Shown one piece after another: positions 14,831 through 25,477 of a DNA stretch of 64,000 nt (position 1 is the first letter of the stretch; the number at the start of each line of letters is the position of its first letter). Location of the stretch: the NCBI RefSeq assembly GCF_036370855.1, contig NC_088105.1, positions 9,615,619-9,679,618 of the forward strand. The letters are read 5' to 3'. The DNA is from Dromaius novaehollandiae. Lineage: Eukaryota > Chordata > Aves > Casuariiformes > Dromaiidae. The position numbers and the translations under genes were made by a program. The notes under the pieces are model-generated. The model saw only the letters and a list, made by a program, of their open reading frames with translations. It was not told where the DNA came from and ran no database searches.

Positions 14831-16951
14831 AAACTGCGCTTTAAACCAAACTGAAGATGACTTTCACGATTTTTTTAAACAGACTCAGATATTTAAGGCT
14901 TCCTCCTCTTATTTTTAACCAGGGGTGCGCCTCACTCTGCAAGCAAGCGAGAAGAGAGACACAATAATGAAAACCTTGCAAAGCCAAACCCAGGTCCGAG
15001 CCTGGATAAACACACACGACTCAGGCCATGAGCTCCTCACTCAATCTGACGGACATTTGCACCATTAACAGCACGAGGGTGCTGAGCTATTTCTTCTGCC
15101 CATCAGGTCCGAACACTTGAGGAGCGGTACATACCCAGGAAGAGACCAGCTCCCTCTAGAAAGCTAAAAAAGCAGAAATGCATTTGATTTCTCCCTGCCA
15201 CCAGAAGAAAGGATGTTTTGGAATAAGCCTGCCGATCAGCCGCTGTCTTGTTTGCAGCTTCTTGGACACACATCGCCAAGGACAGGGTACGGCGGTGCCT
15301 TTGAAACAAGCCCCAGCTTGAGATAAGCCTAGAAGGCAGCTTTGCAAAGCCGGCTCCTTTAGATCCTCGCTCTCAGGCAAGCAGAGCCCAAGCGCTCATT
15401 AAACGCGCTCCGCAGCAAAGTTGCTAATTCCCCCTGAATTCCCAGGGCACATATGTTTGCAAAGACAAGTTCCCTTGATCTGAGTTCACTCCAACATGTC
15501 CCTTTTCCCAGCAAGAGAGCAAGGCAGCAGATCCGTCACAGTGCAAGGGATATCGCGCCACGCCAGGTCACCGGGAAAGGCACTCCAGAGCCAGCGAGGG
15601 AGATACGGCTAAAGCAGCAAGCACGCAAAGCCGAGCAGCGGTGCAAAACGCCGCTTACATCTTTCAGCAGCGGCCTGCCTCTCAGGAAGCTGCCTTCACT
15701 GTATCCCCTCACAAGAGAATAAAACATGAGAAAAACCTCTTGGGCATAAAACTGCTGAAATGCACCAATTTCACCACAGAATAACTGGAGATCAACACCA
15801 ACAAGACCGTTCCGCTTGGCTGTCTCGCTCTCCTGCGACTGAGAAAGCCAAAGTCACACTATTTCTGGCTAAGCAACAGAGAAAAGGGCCCGGAGCTGTA
15901 GCCAGGTGTATTTTTAGAATAAGGCGACGCTATCTTGTTAAACTACACTGTCCTCCCCCAGCTCGGCTGCTCCGGGATGGGAACCACCGGAAAATAACTC
16001 CTCGCAGGAGCGACTGCGACCAGGAGAAGAGCCTTTGGAGAAGCTGGGGGCTGCCCCAGGGAGGTTTGGAGCCGTTGCCCGCTCCCCGGGCACGCTGGTT
16101 TAGGATTATGCTGGGGACCCCATTAAGGGGCTGGGCTGGTGAGACCACAGGTCTGCACTGATTTGAAGCCTGCAGCGAGCTGGGCTCAGCTCCCCCTGGA
16201 TCCCGCAGCCCACGGCTTAGAGCTACAAAAGACGCCCTGGCAAGAAAACACTGGACTGTGAGCTCTCCTCTCCAAACGTCTCCTCTTCCCTGCCAGACCC
16301 AGCCAGACTGGTTTATCTCCGACATGCAGGCTCGGAGCGTGCAGAGCCCATGGCTCGCCTTTCTGAGCGATGGTTGCTGACTCTCCAGGCCATGGGGAGT
16401 CGAGGACTGGGATCCTCGATGGCAGAAACCCCGCTGAAGCGTGCCAAGACCCTTCCTGGCAGGAGAAACAGCGAGGACGTGTGATGGCACACACTCCCAA
16501 CCTGCACCGAGCCACCTGACGCCGTGCTGGAGCTGGGTCCTTCAGTCATTTTAGACATACTCTCCGGTTACTTTCTGGTGGAGCTTCCCTCCTCTTGCAG
16601 CTCCCAGGCCCCTTTCTCTGCTCACGCCAAAATCCCACCATCCTCCACCTCACATGGGCTGTTGTCTGCCTATGGGGTGTTTTTAAGTCTTGAACCAACT
16701 CCTTAAATCCTCTTTCTCCTTGTTGGCGAAATCCCCTGTTACGGGATTACGCCTGCTCGCTGCAGGAGCAGTTATCCATACTGCAGTACCACTGGCAAGG
16801 AAAGGGAACCCACCGGAGCGGGTGCTCCCTGCTCCCGGGAGCACGCAGCGGACTCTCCAGCAACGTGCCCTTTCTCTCTCCCCCTCTTGGGATGTTCACA
16901 TTAATTGGCTTGTTTCCTGGGGCTTTTAGCTGGAACAAATAAAAGAAAAAA

Positions 16952-16963
16952 GGGGGGGGGGGG
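16952..16963 (+). repeat. G12 homopolymer
   Basis: A run of twelve G. It is followed within 100 bases by a G/T-rich low-complexity stretch at 17020-17070. Run length may be unreliable in the assembly. Confidence 0.9.
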
Positions 16964-17199
16964 TAAAACCCATAATAAGGTCTGCAGTTCCTTTGAGCTA
17001 CAAGGACTGCTTTAAATTTTGGGTTTGGTGGGTTTTTTGGTTTGGGTTTTTTTTTTTTCTTTTTGAGGGAGGTTTCCATAGTAACTGTCTTCCATCACGC
17101 AAGAGCCAGCCCCCAGGATATTTCGAGGCTGCTGGCTCTGCTTTCCCAGGCAGGGATGGCGTTGTGACGGTGACACCTCACTGCCGATCCTGAGGGTCA

Positions 17200-17440
17200 C
17201 AGACAGCGTTTTACAGCCGGGGGAGGAGGGCACGGGCCGGGGGAGGGAGAAGGAGCCCCGCGCCCCCACCGCAGCACGCGGCTCCCCCGGTGCTCCCCGC
17301 GTACCACCTCCGCGGTGCCCGCACGGTGCCGGGGAACGAGCACGGGCCACGTGGCGGGGACCGGAGACACGAGACCTGCCCGGGGCAGGGCATGCCCGAC
17401 CGCGCGGACCAGTCACGTTGGGATGGAAGTGGGGGGGGGG
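17200..17440. other. CpG-rich patch in ASTN1 intron 1
   Basis: Dense CpG over about 240 bases in otherwise ordinary intron. There is no TATA-like element or exon I can support. Confidence 0.45.
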
Positions 17441-18629
17441 ATTTTCGGGACACGCATCCACGCAAAATTGCCAGGGAGAATTTAAACACACACAAGGGAA
17501 AGACCTGATTTTGCTCTGGGGGGCCAGCCCGCCTCTGGCCAGCCACCTTGCCCCGACACAGCGGGTGCAAAGGGATCGCTGGACTTTAACGCCCTTTAGC
17601 ACGGGGGAATGCCACCCTCAATCTCTTATTCCTTGACTTTCCCAAGAAAAAGTGATGCCTTCGACAGTCGCTCTGTGTCGGTCCATAGTGCCCTTCCCAC
17701 ACCCTCTTTCCCCCGGGATTTCTCTCCAAAGCATTAAGAGAGCAGGAGCAGCCTCGGCACTACAGGATGCCAGGAGAGAGGAGCGGGGAGCGCTGACCCC
17801 GCAGCTCTCATGGAGCTGCTGCCCTCGAAAGCCACAGTCAAGGGCACCAAGGGCAAAGGCCACCTCCCGAAAATTGCCTTGCGGGTGCGGGTCTCCTGAA
17901 ATACTGTCGCAGGAGCGGAGGACGCTCTCCTGCGGGTGCTCCTCGGCGCTGAGCTGCAGCTGGACAGCCCAAAACTGGCGATCAAAAATCTCCCTTCATC
18001 TACACAAATCCCCCAGACGGGAGAGGGTCACGGTTCAGGGCGGACTGTCAGCCGCCGTCACGCCGGCTGCAGAAAAGCTTCAGTCCCGGCAATTTGCAAG
18101 AAAAAGGACATCCAGCTGCAAATGACAGCGCCTTCACCACTCAGATACCTCTTTAATCCTGCAGGGCAAAAATTCCTTCATTTGAAGGACCGCTCTGCGC
18201 TGACGCTCAAAGAGAGATGATTTCATATCCTCCATTTAGCTGGATAAGCAGCTATTAACAAAAAAAAAAAGAAAAAGAAAAAACACAGAGGTAGGCACTG
18301 GGATGTGGCCCAGGAGCAATTCCTGCACTACCGAAGCCACCACGGACATTAAAGACGTTAATTGGATGCTGCTGCTCCCCGAGAAGCACCTGCCGCGGGG
18401 AGGAGGGTGGCAGCAGCCCCCAATTTCCAGGTCCATTGGCCAGACGTGCTCCCCCGGTGCTGCTGGGATGCTCCAGCCCCGCACGACCGGCACCAGCCAG
18501 GAGAGCTGGCCACGCGCTGGCCCAGCGCCCACCGGGGCGGCCGAAACGGGCGGCCGGGTCCCCCCTGCAGCAACCGGGCCGTGCAAACCGGCACCTGGGC
18601 ACCAGGCGCTCCTGAGCAGCAAATGAATG

Positions 18630-18775
18630 AAAAAAAGAAAAAAAAAGAAAAAAAAAGAAAAAAAAAGAAAAAAAAAGAAAAAAAAAGAAAAAAAAAGAAA
18701 AAAAAAGAAAAAAAAAGAAAAAAAAAGAAAAAAAAAGAAAAAAAAAGAAAAAAAAAGAAAAAAAAAGAAAAAAAA
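18630..18775 (+). repeat. Decameric (A9G)n tandem repeat, about 14 units
   Basis: This is a nearly perfect 10-base repeat of nine A and one G. Single G residues fall every ten bases from 18637 to 18767. On the ASTN1 sense strand it is a long pyrimidine tract, (CT9)n. A 10-base period close to the helical repeat puts the A-tracts in phase, which is known to produce curved or stiff DNA that nucleosomes avoid. Long open frames crossing it on both strands (Lys/Glu-rich or Phe-rich) are artefacts of the repeat. Confidence 0.97.
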
Positions 18776-18872
18776 CCCAGGCTAACCCGTCTCGCTCCCC
18801 TTTCCACTTTCTGGGTCAGCGTGATCCCCTCCCCAGCCCTGCTGTCACTGGAGCTGGCAGGCTGGATGCACA

Positions 18873-18886
18873 GTTGCCGTGGCAAC
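18873..18886. promoter_or_regulatory. RFX X-box-like palindrome
   Basis: GTTGCCGTGGCAAC is a near-perfect inverted repeat that fits the RFX-family X-box consensus. The identical 14-mer recurs at 58257-58270. RFX factors control ciliary and neuronal genes. Occupancy is unknown. Confidence 0.55.
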
Positions 18887-18905
18887 GGGTTCCCAGAGAC
18901 AAAAT

Positions 18906-18951
18906 CCTTTTTTTTTTTTCTCCTCTCTCTTTTCTTTCTTTTTTTTTTTTC
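18906..18951 (+). repeat. Long pyrimidine tract followed by CAG
   Basis: A T/C-only stretch of about 46 bases ends in CAG at 18951-18953. On the plus strand (antisense to ASTN1) this is a textbook 3' splice acceptor. It could equally be a simple low-complexity tract. No protein exon follows that I recognise. Confidence 0.6.
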
Positions 18952-18954
18952 AGG

Positions 18955-19865
18955 ACCTCCGCATCCGGCGTGCCACAGAAACGTTTGCCATCGGCACGGC
19001 CGTCGGCAGCCGCTCGCTGCTGAGGAAGGACGGGACGGCCACCCCGCACCTCCCCAGCGAAGCCTCGGCCGGCCTCCGGGTGGGACGCGGCTCGGCCGTG
19101 GGGACCCTCCTAGCTCCGGCTCTCCCCTCGGGCCCCCGCACACCTCCGCGGCTCGGCCCGTGCTGCACCCGGCGCCCACGCCGCACCCGGCGCCTCCTCG
19201 ATCCCGCGTCCCCTCGCCGCGTCCCGCGCGGGACGGCAATACGAGCGCGCTTCAAAGCGCTGTCTCTGCAAACAGCCCGCCGGCGCACCGCCCGTCGGGA
19301 CGCCAGGGCCACCGGCATCTCCCGGCTCCGCTTCCTTCTCCAGGCGGAAACTGGGACAGATCTGCAGAGCACGAGGCGTCTGCAAGGCACGCATATACAT
19401 ATATTTATATATGCACACACACACGTGCTAGGCACACAGCTGGCACAGCTTATTTTAGGCCCAGCTCCCTTGGAAGCAACCCAATCCCCTTCCGAGCAGG
19501 CGGAGCAGGGAGGTGCTCGCAGGAGAAAAAGGAGGTGCTCCGGGTGCTACCGACCGCGTACCGCCACCAGCAGTAACCTCCTCACGAGGGTATCGGAGGG
19601 AGGTGACATCCCTGGAGTTGCACCTGCAGCTCCAGCAAACCCAGACGCTGGCCTGGAGAATAAAAACGCATCCCCTTCCCCGGTGGCGAGCGGGGTGCTT
19701 CCGTGCCTGCAAACGGGCGGCGGGGGGAAGCCGGGACCCCTCGAGCGAGGACGTGAGGGCTGGTGGCGGTCGGAGACCCCCCGACAACCCCTCCGGCCGC
19801 CCCGGCGGGGAGGCGGCGCCGCCGGCAGCCCCCTCGGACGGGCGCGCGGGAGCATAGATCACCCC
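18955..19865. other. Intronic CpG island in ASTN1 intron 1
   Basis: About 900 bases of very GC- and CpG-rich DNA lie about 5.5 kb inside the gene from exon 1. They are interrupted by an AT-rich microsatellite-like stretch of TATA and CA dinucleotides at 19388-19428. The island could be an alternative promoter or a methylation-regulated element. Long frames on both strands are compositional and match no protein I know. Confidence 0.55.
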
Positions 19866-19884
19866 GCCGAGCTTCGGCACAGGC

Positions 19885-20130
19885 GACAGTGTCCAGGATC
19901 AAAGCCAAGTTCAATTAATGGCTCACAATCTTATTAGAGAAATTATTTCAGGATCTTGAGTAAAAGTCCGATATATCCACTCCGTTCCATTAGTCAGGCT
20001 CATTTAGTAATTCAATCAATCTAAGCAAGGCAATTGAGCTCCTCTGGTATAATTTAACTTGGTTATTCTCTAGGTACTTCAGAATTTCTTAATATTTGCT
20101 CCATTATTTCACCATTACCCCCCACTGCAG
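19885..20130. promoter_or_regulatory. Candidate conserved non-coding element
   Basis: The AT-rich unique block begins abruptly at the end of the CpG island. It contains many TAAT and ATTA cores (about 19913-19945 and 19990-20070) and ATTGAGCTC and TTAACTTGG words. It has no repeat features. The sharp composition change next to the island makes it one of the better enhancer candidates. Confidence 0.45.
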
Positions 20131-20455
20131 GTGCGAGGTTGCGCCGTGGGGGGTCTTGCAGCCACCCGGCTGCAGCAGGGCGGCCGCGAGCCGCCCCGGG
20201 CGGCGTTTCAGGGCAGGGGAGCCTACGCGGAGGTTTTCATTCCACCTGGGAAAACCGTGTATTTGGATTTCCATGGCATCCGCAGCTCAAGGTGCAAGTG
20301 CAGCCCCGGCTCGATCAGCAACGCGGAGCGAGCCCCGGCGGCCGGGGAGCGACGGTTCGCACGGCTCCCGGAGCAGCCGGGCTGGTGTTCCCCGGGGCAG
20401 CGAAGCCCCGTGCTCTCCCCTTGCCAGCCCGCAGGAGTCATTTGCCGGCGAAGCA
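20130..20455. other. CpG-rich patch between two AT-rich islands
   Basis: GC- and CpG-dense sequence is sandwiched between the AT-rich islands at 19.9-20.1 and 20.47-20.7 kb. No splice-bounded exon is recognisable, and all three plus frames are open for about 100 codons, as expected of GC-rich DNA. Confidence 0.4.
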
Positions 20456-20464
20456 AAGGGCTTA

Positions 20465-20700
20465 GGAGAGATTAAGAAATAAAAGACAGATTAGATATTT
20501 CGGGGAGATAATCAGCAGCAGTTAAATATGCCCAACTCGTCCGCGCCTTTGAAAAATCTCACCCCTCTAAAAAATTGGAATTGATTTTGTATTTAAAAAG
20601 GAATCTATTTAATTTAAAAGTAAGATAATTTGAAACGATGACAGCTCGTATTAAGGCCTGAGTTTATGATAATCTATTAAAGCTAAGCACAGGCGAGACC
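20465..20700. promoter_or_regulatory. Candidate conserved non-coding element
   Basis: AT-rich block with AGATAATC (about 20506-20513), TAAAATTGGAATTG-like words and several ATTAAAG and TAATTT cores at 20610-20690. No repeat signature and no coding potential. Inferred from composition. Confidence 0.4.
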
Positions 20701-23700
20701 CCTCTATGCCGGCAGCTCCCGGGAAGGGCGGCGCGGGAACGGCGGCCAGGCTGAAGTCCCCGTCCCGCTGCAGAAAGCGGGAGGTGTTTCTGGGGACCTA
20801 CTGCCTCCATCTCCGAGCACCCACGGCCTTCAGCTCAGAGACTCTCGGATTTGAAACCGGGGATGCAGAAAAAGCTCATTTAGCTCTCCCAAACTCCGGA
20901 AAATGCAGCGTAAGAGGAAGCCATCCACCGTTTCAAAACCCGGAGTTACGTGCTGCCCAGAAACCATTGGTTCAACCCATTAGCCACAGTCTTGCCTTGC
21001 TTTGTTCAAGTCATTTTAAGCACAAAATGCTTTTTGAGACTTTTCTTCTCATGCACGGAGTACATTACGGAGAAGGAAAATGACTCAAAGATTTTGCGCG
21101 TCTTTAATCGCATCCCAAATTTCCTCCGGGCCCGCCTGGCCGTGGGAAGCCAGCTTGCTAACGCGTACCCCACTCACCGCTTTACAACCCGAGAAGGAAG
21201 GCCCCCAAAAAAGAACAGCCCACGCAAGGCTGAGCCTAGTTAATGAGGGAGCCGCTGCGGCTGGCTGCTGCCCAGGCACCGGCCGGGAGGACGGGGCTGC
21301 GGAGGTCGGCGGAGGGGGAATAGCGAGCTGCAAATTGAGCGGCGAGACGCAGCCCCTCTTCGGGAAAAGAGGTAACTAATACACACAAATACAAAACGAG
21401 ATGAAAGTACACAATTTCAGAGGGAGGCTTCCTACCTCCTTGGTGATTTAAGCCAGGATCAAATCCGGCCCTTTCGAACCCACTCACGCTGGTGAACATC
21501 GCCCCGAGCGGTCAAGCCGCCAGCCCCGCTCCCACACCCTCGTGGCCCCGCCAGAGCTACCGGCAGGCAAAACCCTGGCAAAAAACCCTGCTTTGGTTGT
21601 CCCCCTCCAAGACGCGACTCGGCACGAGCCACTGCCCCTCGAGGAACCGGCCTCGGCTGCAAAACGGAGGCAAAGCACCTGCGGATCCGCCTGTTTGAGA
21701 GCAGCCCAGATGGAGCCTAGGGCAAAACGTCCGCGGAAACACGGCGCGAGGAGCCAACGTCCCCCGCAAGGAACCCGCTCCAAACCAAGAGTCGTCGTTG
21801 AAACCAAGCGTGAGGTTTTTACGCCCCTAGTTTAAGACACTTAGCGGGGACACCGAGGATAAGCAGCAGGTCCCGGTGGTCCCAAAGCTGGTCTTGCTAT
21901 CTCACGGTGACACAGCTGCCCCAAAGCGGGTCCTAAATCCCCTCCGTCGGCCGTGTCCCTGCCTGATGGTGGCTCCAGGGGATAGTCCCTGACCAGCAGA
22001 GACGGGGCCACTCCAGGGAGCCCCCCAGCCCCTGCGCAAGCACACCGGTCCCTGTGCAAGCCGCCCCATCCGCCGCTGGCCTGCTCCCAGCCCAAACGTG
22101 AAAGCAAAAGGAACGACACCAGCTTGGATTCGATCCCGCTCACCCGTGCCTTCGCGCTGCAGGCAAGGACCATCCGAACCACCACTCGGACGGCCAGCTA
22201 GGAGCTGAGCTCAGGGTTTCCAGGGACACGGGGGGGCTCTTTTTTTGGAGTGCCCAACTCATCCCCACCCCAAAGGTGCCTGATGTTCAGCAAGCACCAT
22301 GCAGCCGCTCTGCAAAGACCTGGGCCTGCTCCAGTTGGAAGAGAAACCTTGATCCCCCTGGCCTGGCACGGCACTGGGCAAGGCAGGCAACGACGCACAT
22401 GCCCATCTCCGCAAATGCTGGCCAAACTGGAGAGCGCTCCAGTTCTTCAAGGGGTTTTGAGGAGTAGTCTCCAGCAGGGAGACAGAGGTGCCCTCTCCTC
22501 CTGGATGAGGAAGGGGTCGTAAAGAAGTTGGGACAAACTCCCAGAATAAACCAATTCTGCCCACGTCACCCCACAAATAAATCTGCGACAATTTTAGTTA
22601 ATAATGGAAATGGCCTGAAAGGCATCAAGATGCCAGGGAAGACATTACCGGGGATGAATTATGAAGAGGTTTAAATGAGTGGAAGGCGAGATCCCCCTGT
22701 ATATCATGCAAGTTTAATTGCACGAGAGGGCCCGTAAGCCTGAGGTCTGGTCTACTGTAGCCACGCAAGGGGAGGGGGACACCCGGGGTGAGAGGTAGGC
22801 CACCCTCGACACCTCCACACCCCTGCCTCATGGGGGACCGTGCTGCTCCTGCTGCTGCACCCACTCCTCCGCTCCTCCTCCCAAAGCCATGGCTCCCTTG
22901 CGGTAAAACCTCCCATGGTTTCTACAACTGCACCACGCTCAGCACGACACCAGCCCTTGCTGTGCTCAGAAACCACCAGCCGCGGCCCCAGCAGCAGAAG
23001 GAGCAGCAGCCCAGACCACCCGGTAGAGACGCATCCAACCAGACCAGGCTGAAACGCCAAGAGAACACAAGCATGCGTGTGGGTGTATGTATTATACATC
23101 ATTATTATACATTATTATACATTTAAACTCAACAAGGCAGGCACAGACCAATTATCCAATCTGGATTTTGACTGGGACAGTGCAATTAGCACTGCATGAA
23201 ACCTTCTGGCTATAACCCAGGTTACTCAAACACACCCCCTGCAGACCTAGGCCTCCACTCCGCACAGAGAAGCTTGGGGAAACACAAACAGCTACCAGCG
23301 TCGGTCGTACGCATCGACCGAACGTGGCCACATCCACCCACAGAGCCCTCGGCACCACCCAGTGACGCTGCACTGACTCAGGTCTCTGGGTGCTTCCTGA
23401 GGCTGGGGCTCTCTGGATCCTGAGGGCCTCTCTGAGTTACCAAGTCTTGGTCTTGCAAGACCTCTGAGCACTCGAGGACTTCCAGCATGCAAAAAGCAGT
23501 GCCCAGGTTAAAAGAAAAAAAAGAAAAAGAAGTCTCCATACACGCTAAGGTGGCCTTGCCAGCTTCAGAGCAAGCTGGACCACTTCTCCCTGCAGCCTGT
23601 TCCACCTGGAGAAGTCAAAGCCAAGTCAAAGCCGTGGCAAACAGAGGGCCCAGCAAGGTCCATCAGCTCCGCCATGAACTGCCCCATTCTGCCAGCCCAG

Positions 23701-24165
23701 CTGGGGCCCTGGCGTCCGGGGGGGCTTGCATCGAAACCACCTCTGGTGTCTCCAAAGCCCAGCCCCAAGAGAGCCAGCGAGGACCCGCGGGCAGAGCACG
23801 AGGAGGGCAAACGCTGCCCTCCATGCACCGCGGACTCCCAGGGGCTGATGTCGCAGGCTCACAGGACAGCCGGACCCAGGGCCACGCGGACGAGCAGAAC
23901 CGAGTTTTCGGCCTCCTCAAGGCAATACGAGACCCTGGCCGCTAGGTCGACGTCTGCCTGCTCTGCAAACCCGTGATGGAGGGCAGGGCCGCGGGGGAGC
24001 GCGAAGCCTCGTCTCTGGTCCCCAGTGCATCGCACCTCGGGGACAGGCCCAGAGGACCCCTCCGGGGCCATTCCCGAGGGATCTCCGGGGCGGCAACGCC
24101 GCGCAGGGCGGCAGCCGGCGCCAGCCGCACGCCTCCCTGCTGCATCCGCGCCGCTGCGGCCCCCG

Positions 24166-24179
24166 GTTGCCACAGCAAC
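24166..24179. promoter_or_regulatory. RFX X-box-like motif near ASTN1 exon 1
   Basis: GTTGCCACAGCAAC is an imperfect inverted repeat fitting the X-box consensus. It lies about 800 bases inside intron 1 from exon 1, within the CpG island. Confidence 0.45.
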
Positions 24180-24975
24180 TCCGGCCGGCCTCGCCGCAGC
24201 ATCACGCAGCGGGCTTGCGCGGGGCCCGGGAGCGCCGGGGCGGGGGGCAGCGCAGCCCCGCACACCCCCAGGCCTCCTCCCCGGGCGCAGATCCTGAGGC
24301 GGCCCCGCACCGGCCCTGCGGCAGCCCCCCGCGGCATTTTCGCGGCATCCCCCTTTCCGCGGGCAGCAAGGGAAAAACGGGCTCGCCCACCTTCTTCCCC
24401 ACGCGGGGCGCAGCGCGGGGGTGGGCAACGGACGTGCAAAGCTACGCGCGAGCGCACCTGCTCTCAGGACAGCAGCACGCGAACGACGGTGCCGCTGGAA
24501 AACTTCCCAGCGCCCGAGCACTGCTGGGAGAGGCCCCCGGCCAACGCTGCACTGGAGGCCGCGTTTGCACGCAAGGTGCAGGGGCAGCACGCGGCAGCGG
24601 CGGAGGGGCCAGCCCGCAGGCGAGGGAAGAGCTGTGCATGGACACCCAGCGCACGCTGATGGGAATGACGGCGGTGTTTGCCGCGGGGGGGGGGGTGTAC
24701 GGAACAGGCCTGCTCGGATTGCAGCCCAGCACAAAGGAAGGAGGAAAGGGGGGGGCTTTACCGGTGTAAAAACCACCCCCAGACCACCAGCTCCGGGCAA
24801 GCGTGGAGGCCTGGCTAGCGGTGCGCAAAACCCGGCCCGGGCAGGTAGGCCAGGCCCAAGCCCGGCGCCCGGGCAGGACCGGCGAAGCGGGGATGGGAGA
24901 CGGGGGCGCCCGCCCGGGGCTGCGGCACGCCGGGGCTACCTGCCCGCTGCCGGGGACCGCCGCGCAGGGGCTCAC

Positions 24976-25258
24976 CGAGCACGAAGTAGGGCAGCTCCGT
25001 GTTCTCCAGGTCGTCCACCACCACCATCTCGCCGGGGAAGTCGTTGCGCACGGAGAAGAGCAGCTTGGGCTCGGCGGCCGAGGGGCTGTGCATGATGCTG
25101 AGGTCGTTCTCCCGCAGGAAGGGCAGCGCCGACACCGTGATGCTCTTCAGCTTGCACTCCAGCTCCTTGGCCGCCGCCTCCGCCGCCGCCTCGGCGGGGC
25201 CGCTGCCGGCCGCCAGGCAGCACCCGGCGAGCAGCGCGCAGAGCCCGGCCAAAGCCAT
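24976..25258 (-). CDS. ASTN1: ASTN1 coding exon 1 (residues 1-94, start codon)
   Basis: This exon encodes the N terminus of astrotactin-1, which is expressed in migrating neurons and works with glial guidance. The ATG is at 25258-25256 and begins [10 protein letters not shown], as in mammals. Residues 1 to about 20 form a hydrophobic signal peptide, followed by an Ala/Glu-rich linker (about 21-30) that differs from the mammalian one. The conserved core [21 protein letters not shown] and the stretch ending ELPYFVL follow. The exon is 283 nt and ends in phase 1 at a gtgagc donor (24975 downwards), and exon 2 restores the frame to EISGN. The frame is open upstream for at least 47 codons but contains no ATG, so this start is the natural choice. 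Confidence 0.95.
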
Positions 25259-25440
25259 CTTGGAGCCCCGCGCCGCGCTCCCAGCGCCGGGCGGCCGGGC
25301 GGCGGGCGGCGAGGGGCGGGGACGCGGCACCGGCGCCTCCCCGCCGCCGCCGCCGCCGCCGCCGCGCCGAGCCGAGCCGGGCGGCGCCTCCCCGTGCACA
25401 GCGATGCGCCGCGGCTCGCAGCGGCTCGGCTCGGCTCGGC
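25259..25440 (-). other. ASTN1: ASTN1 5' untranslated region (inferred)
   Basis: GC-rich leader between the probable start site and the ATG. It contains a CCG/CGG repeat of about eight units at 25341-25364 and four CGGCT units at 25422-25440. The transcription start is placed at about 25415-25440 only because the AT-rich element lies just upstream. Confidence 0.5.
25341..25364. repeat. CCG/CGG trinucleotide repeat, about 8 units
   Basis: The perfect CCG run on the plus strand reads as CGG/GGC in the inferred ASTN1 leader. In the frame of the protein it would read as a poly-Gly stretch upstream of the ATG. Confidence 0.9.
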
Positions 25441-25477
25441 AAAAAAAATATATATATTTATCTGTATATATATATTA
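25441..25477 (-). promoter_or_regulatory. ASTN1: AT-rich TATA-like element of the ASTN1 promoter
   Basis: A 37-base block of A and TA repeats sits abruptly in the CpG island, just upstream of ASTN1. On the minus strand it offers several TATA-box registers and one AGATAA (GATA-type) site at 25458-25463. Position and contrast support a core-promoter role. It could also be a simple TA microsatellite. Confidence 0.5.

Larger units (their letters stand above)
23980..25440. other. ASTN1: CpG island spanning the ASTN1 5' end
   Basis: About 1.4 kb of very GC- and CpG-rich DNA covers exon 1, the 5' untranslated region and the start of intron 1. It includes a G11 run at 24685-24695. It fits a housekeeping-style or developmental CpG-island promoter. 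The large open frames on both strands (over 200 codons) have no protein identity beyond exon 1. Confidence 0.75.

Noticed and set aside
18362-19576. 404-codon plus-strand open frame (and a 293-codon minus frame) across the (A9G)n repeat
   Set aside because: The frame is carried by the tandem repeat and GC-rich DNA. It has low complexity, no recognisable domain, no conserved splice structure, and lies within ASTN1 intron 1.
22284-22312. Possible REST/RE1 site (TTCAGC... GCAGCC)
   Set aside because: The half-sites have wrong spacing and sequence, and the match is too poor to support.
23859-24800. 313-codon minus-strand open frame next to ASTN1 exon 1
   Set aside because: It lies in intron 1 after a good donor. 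The sequence resembles no astrotactin part and is compositional.
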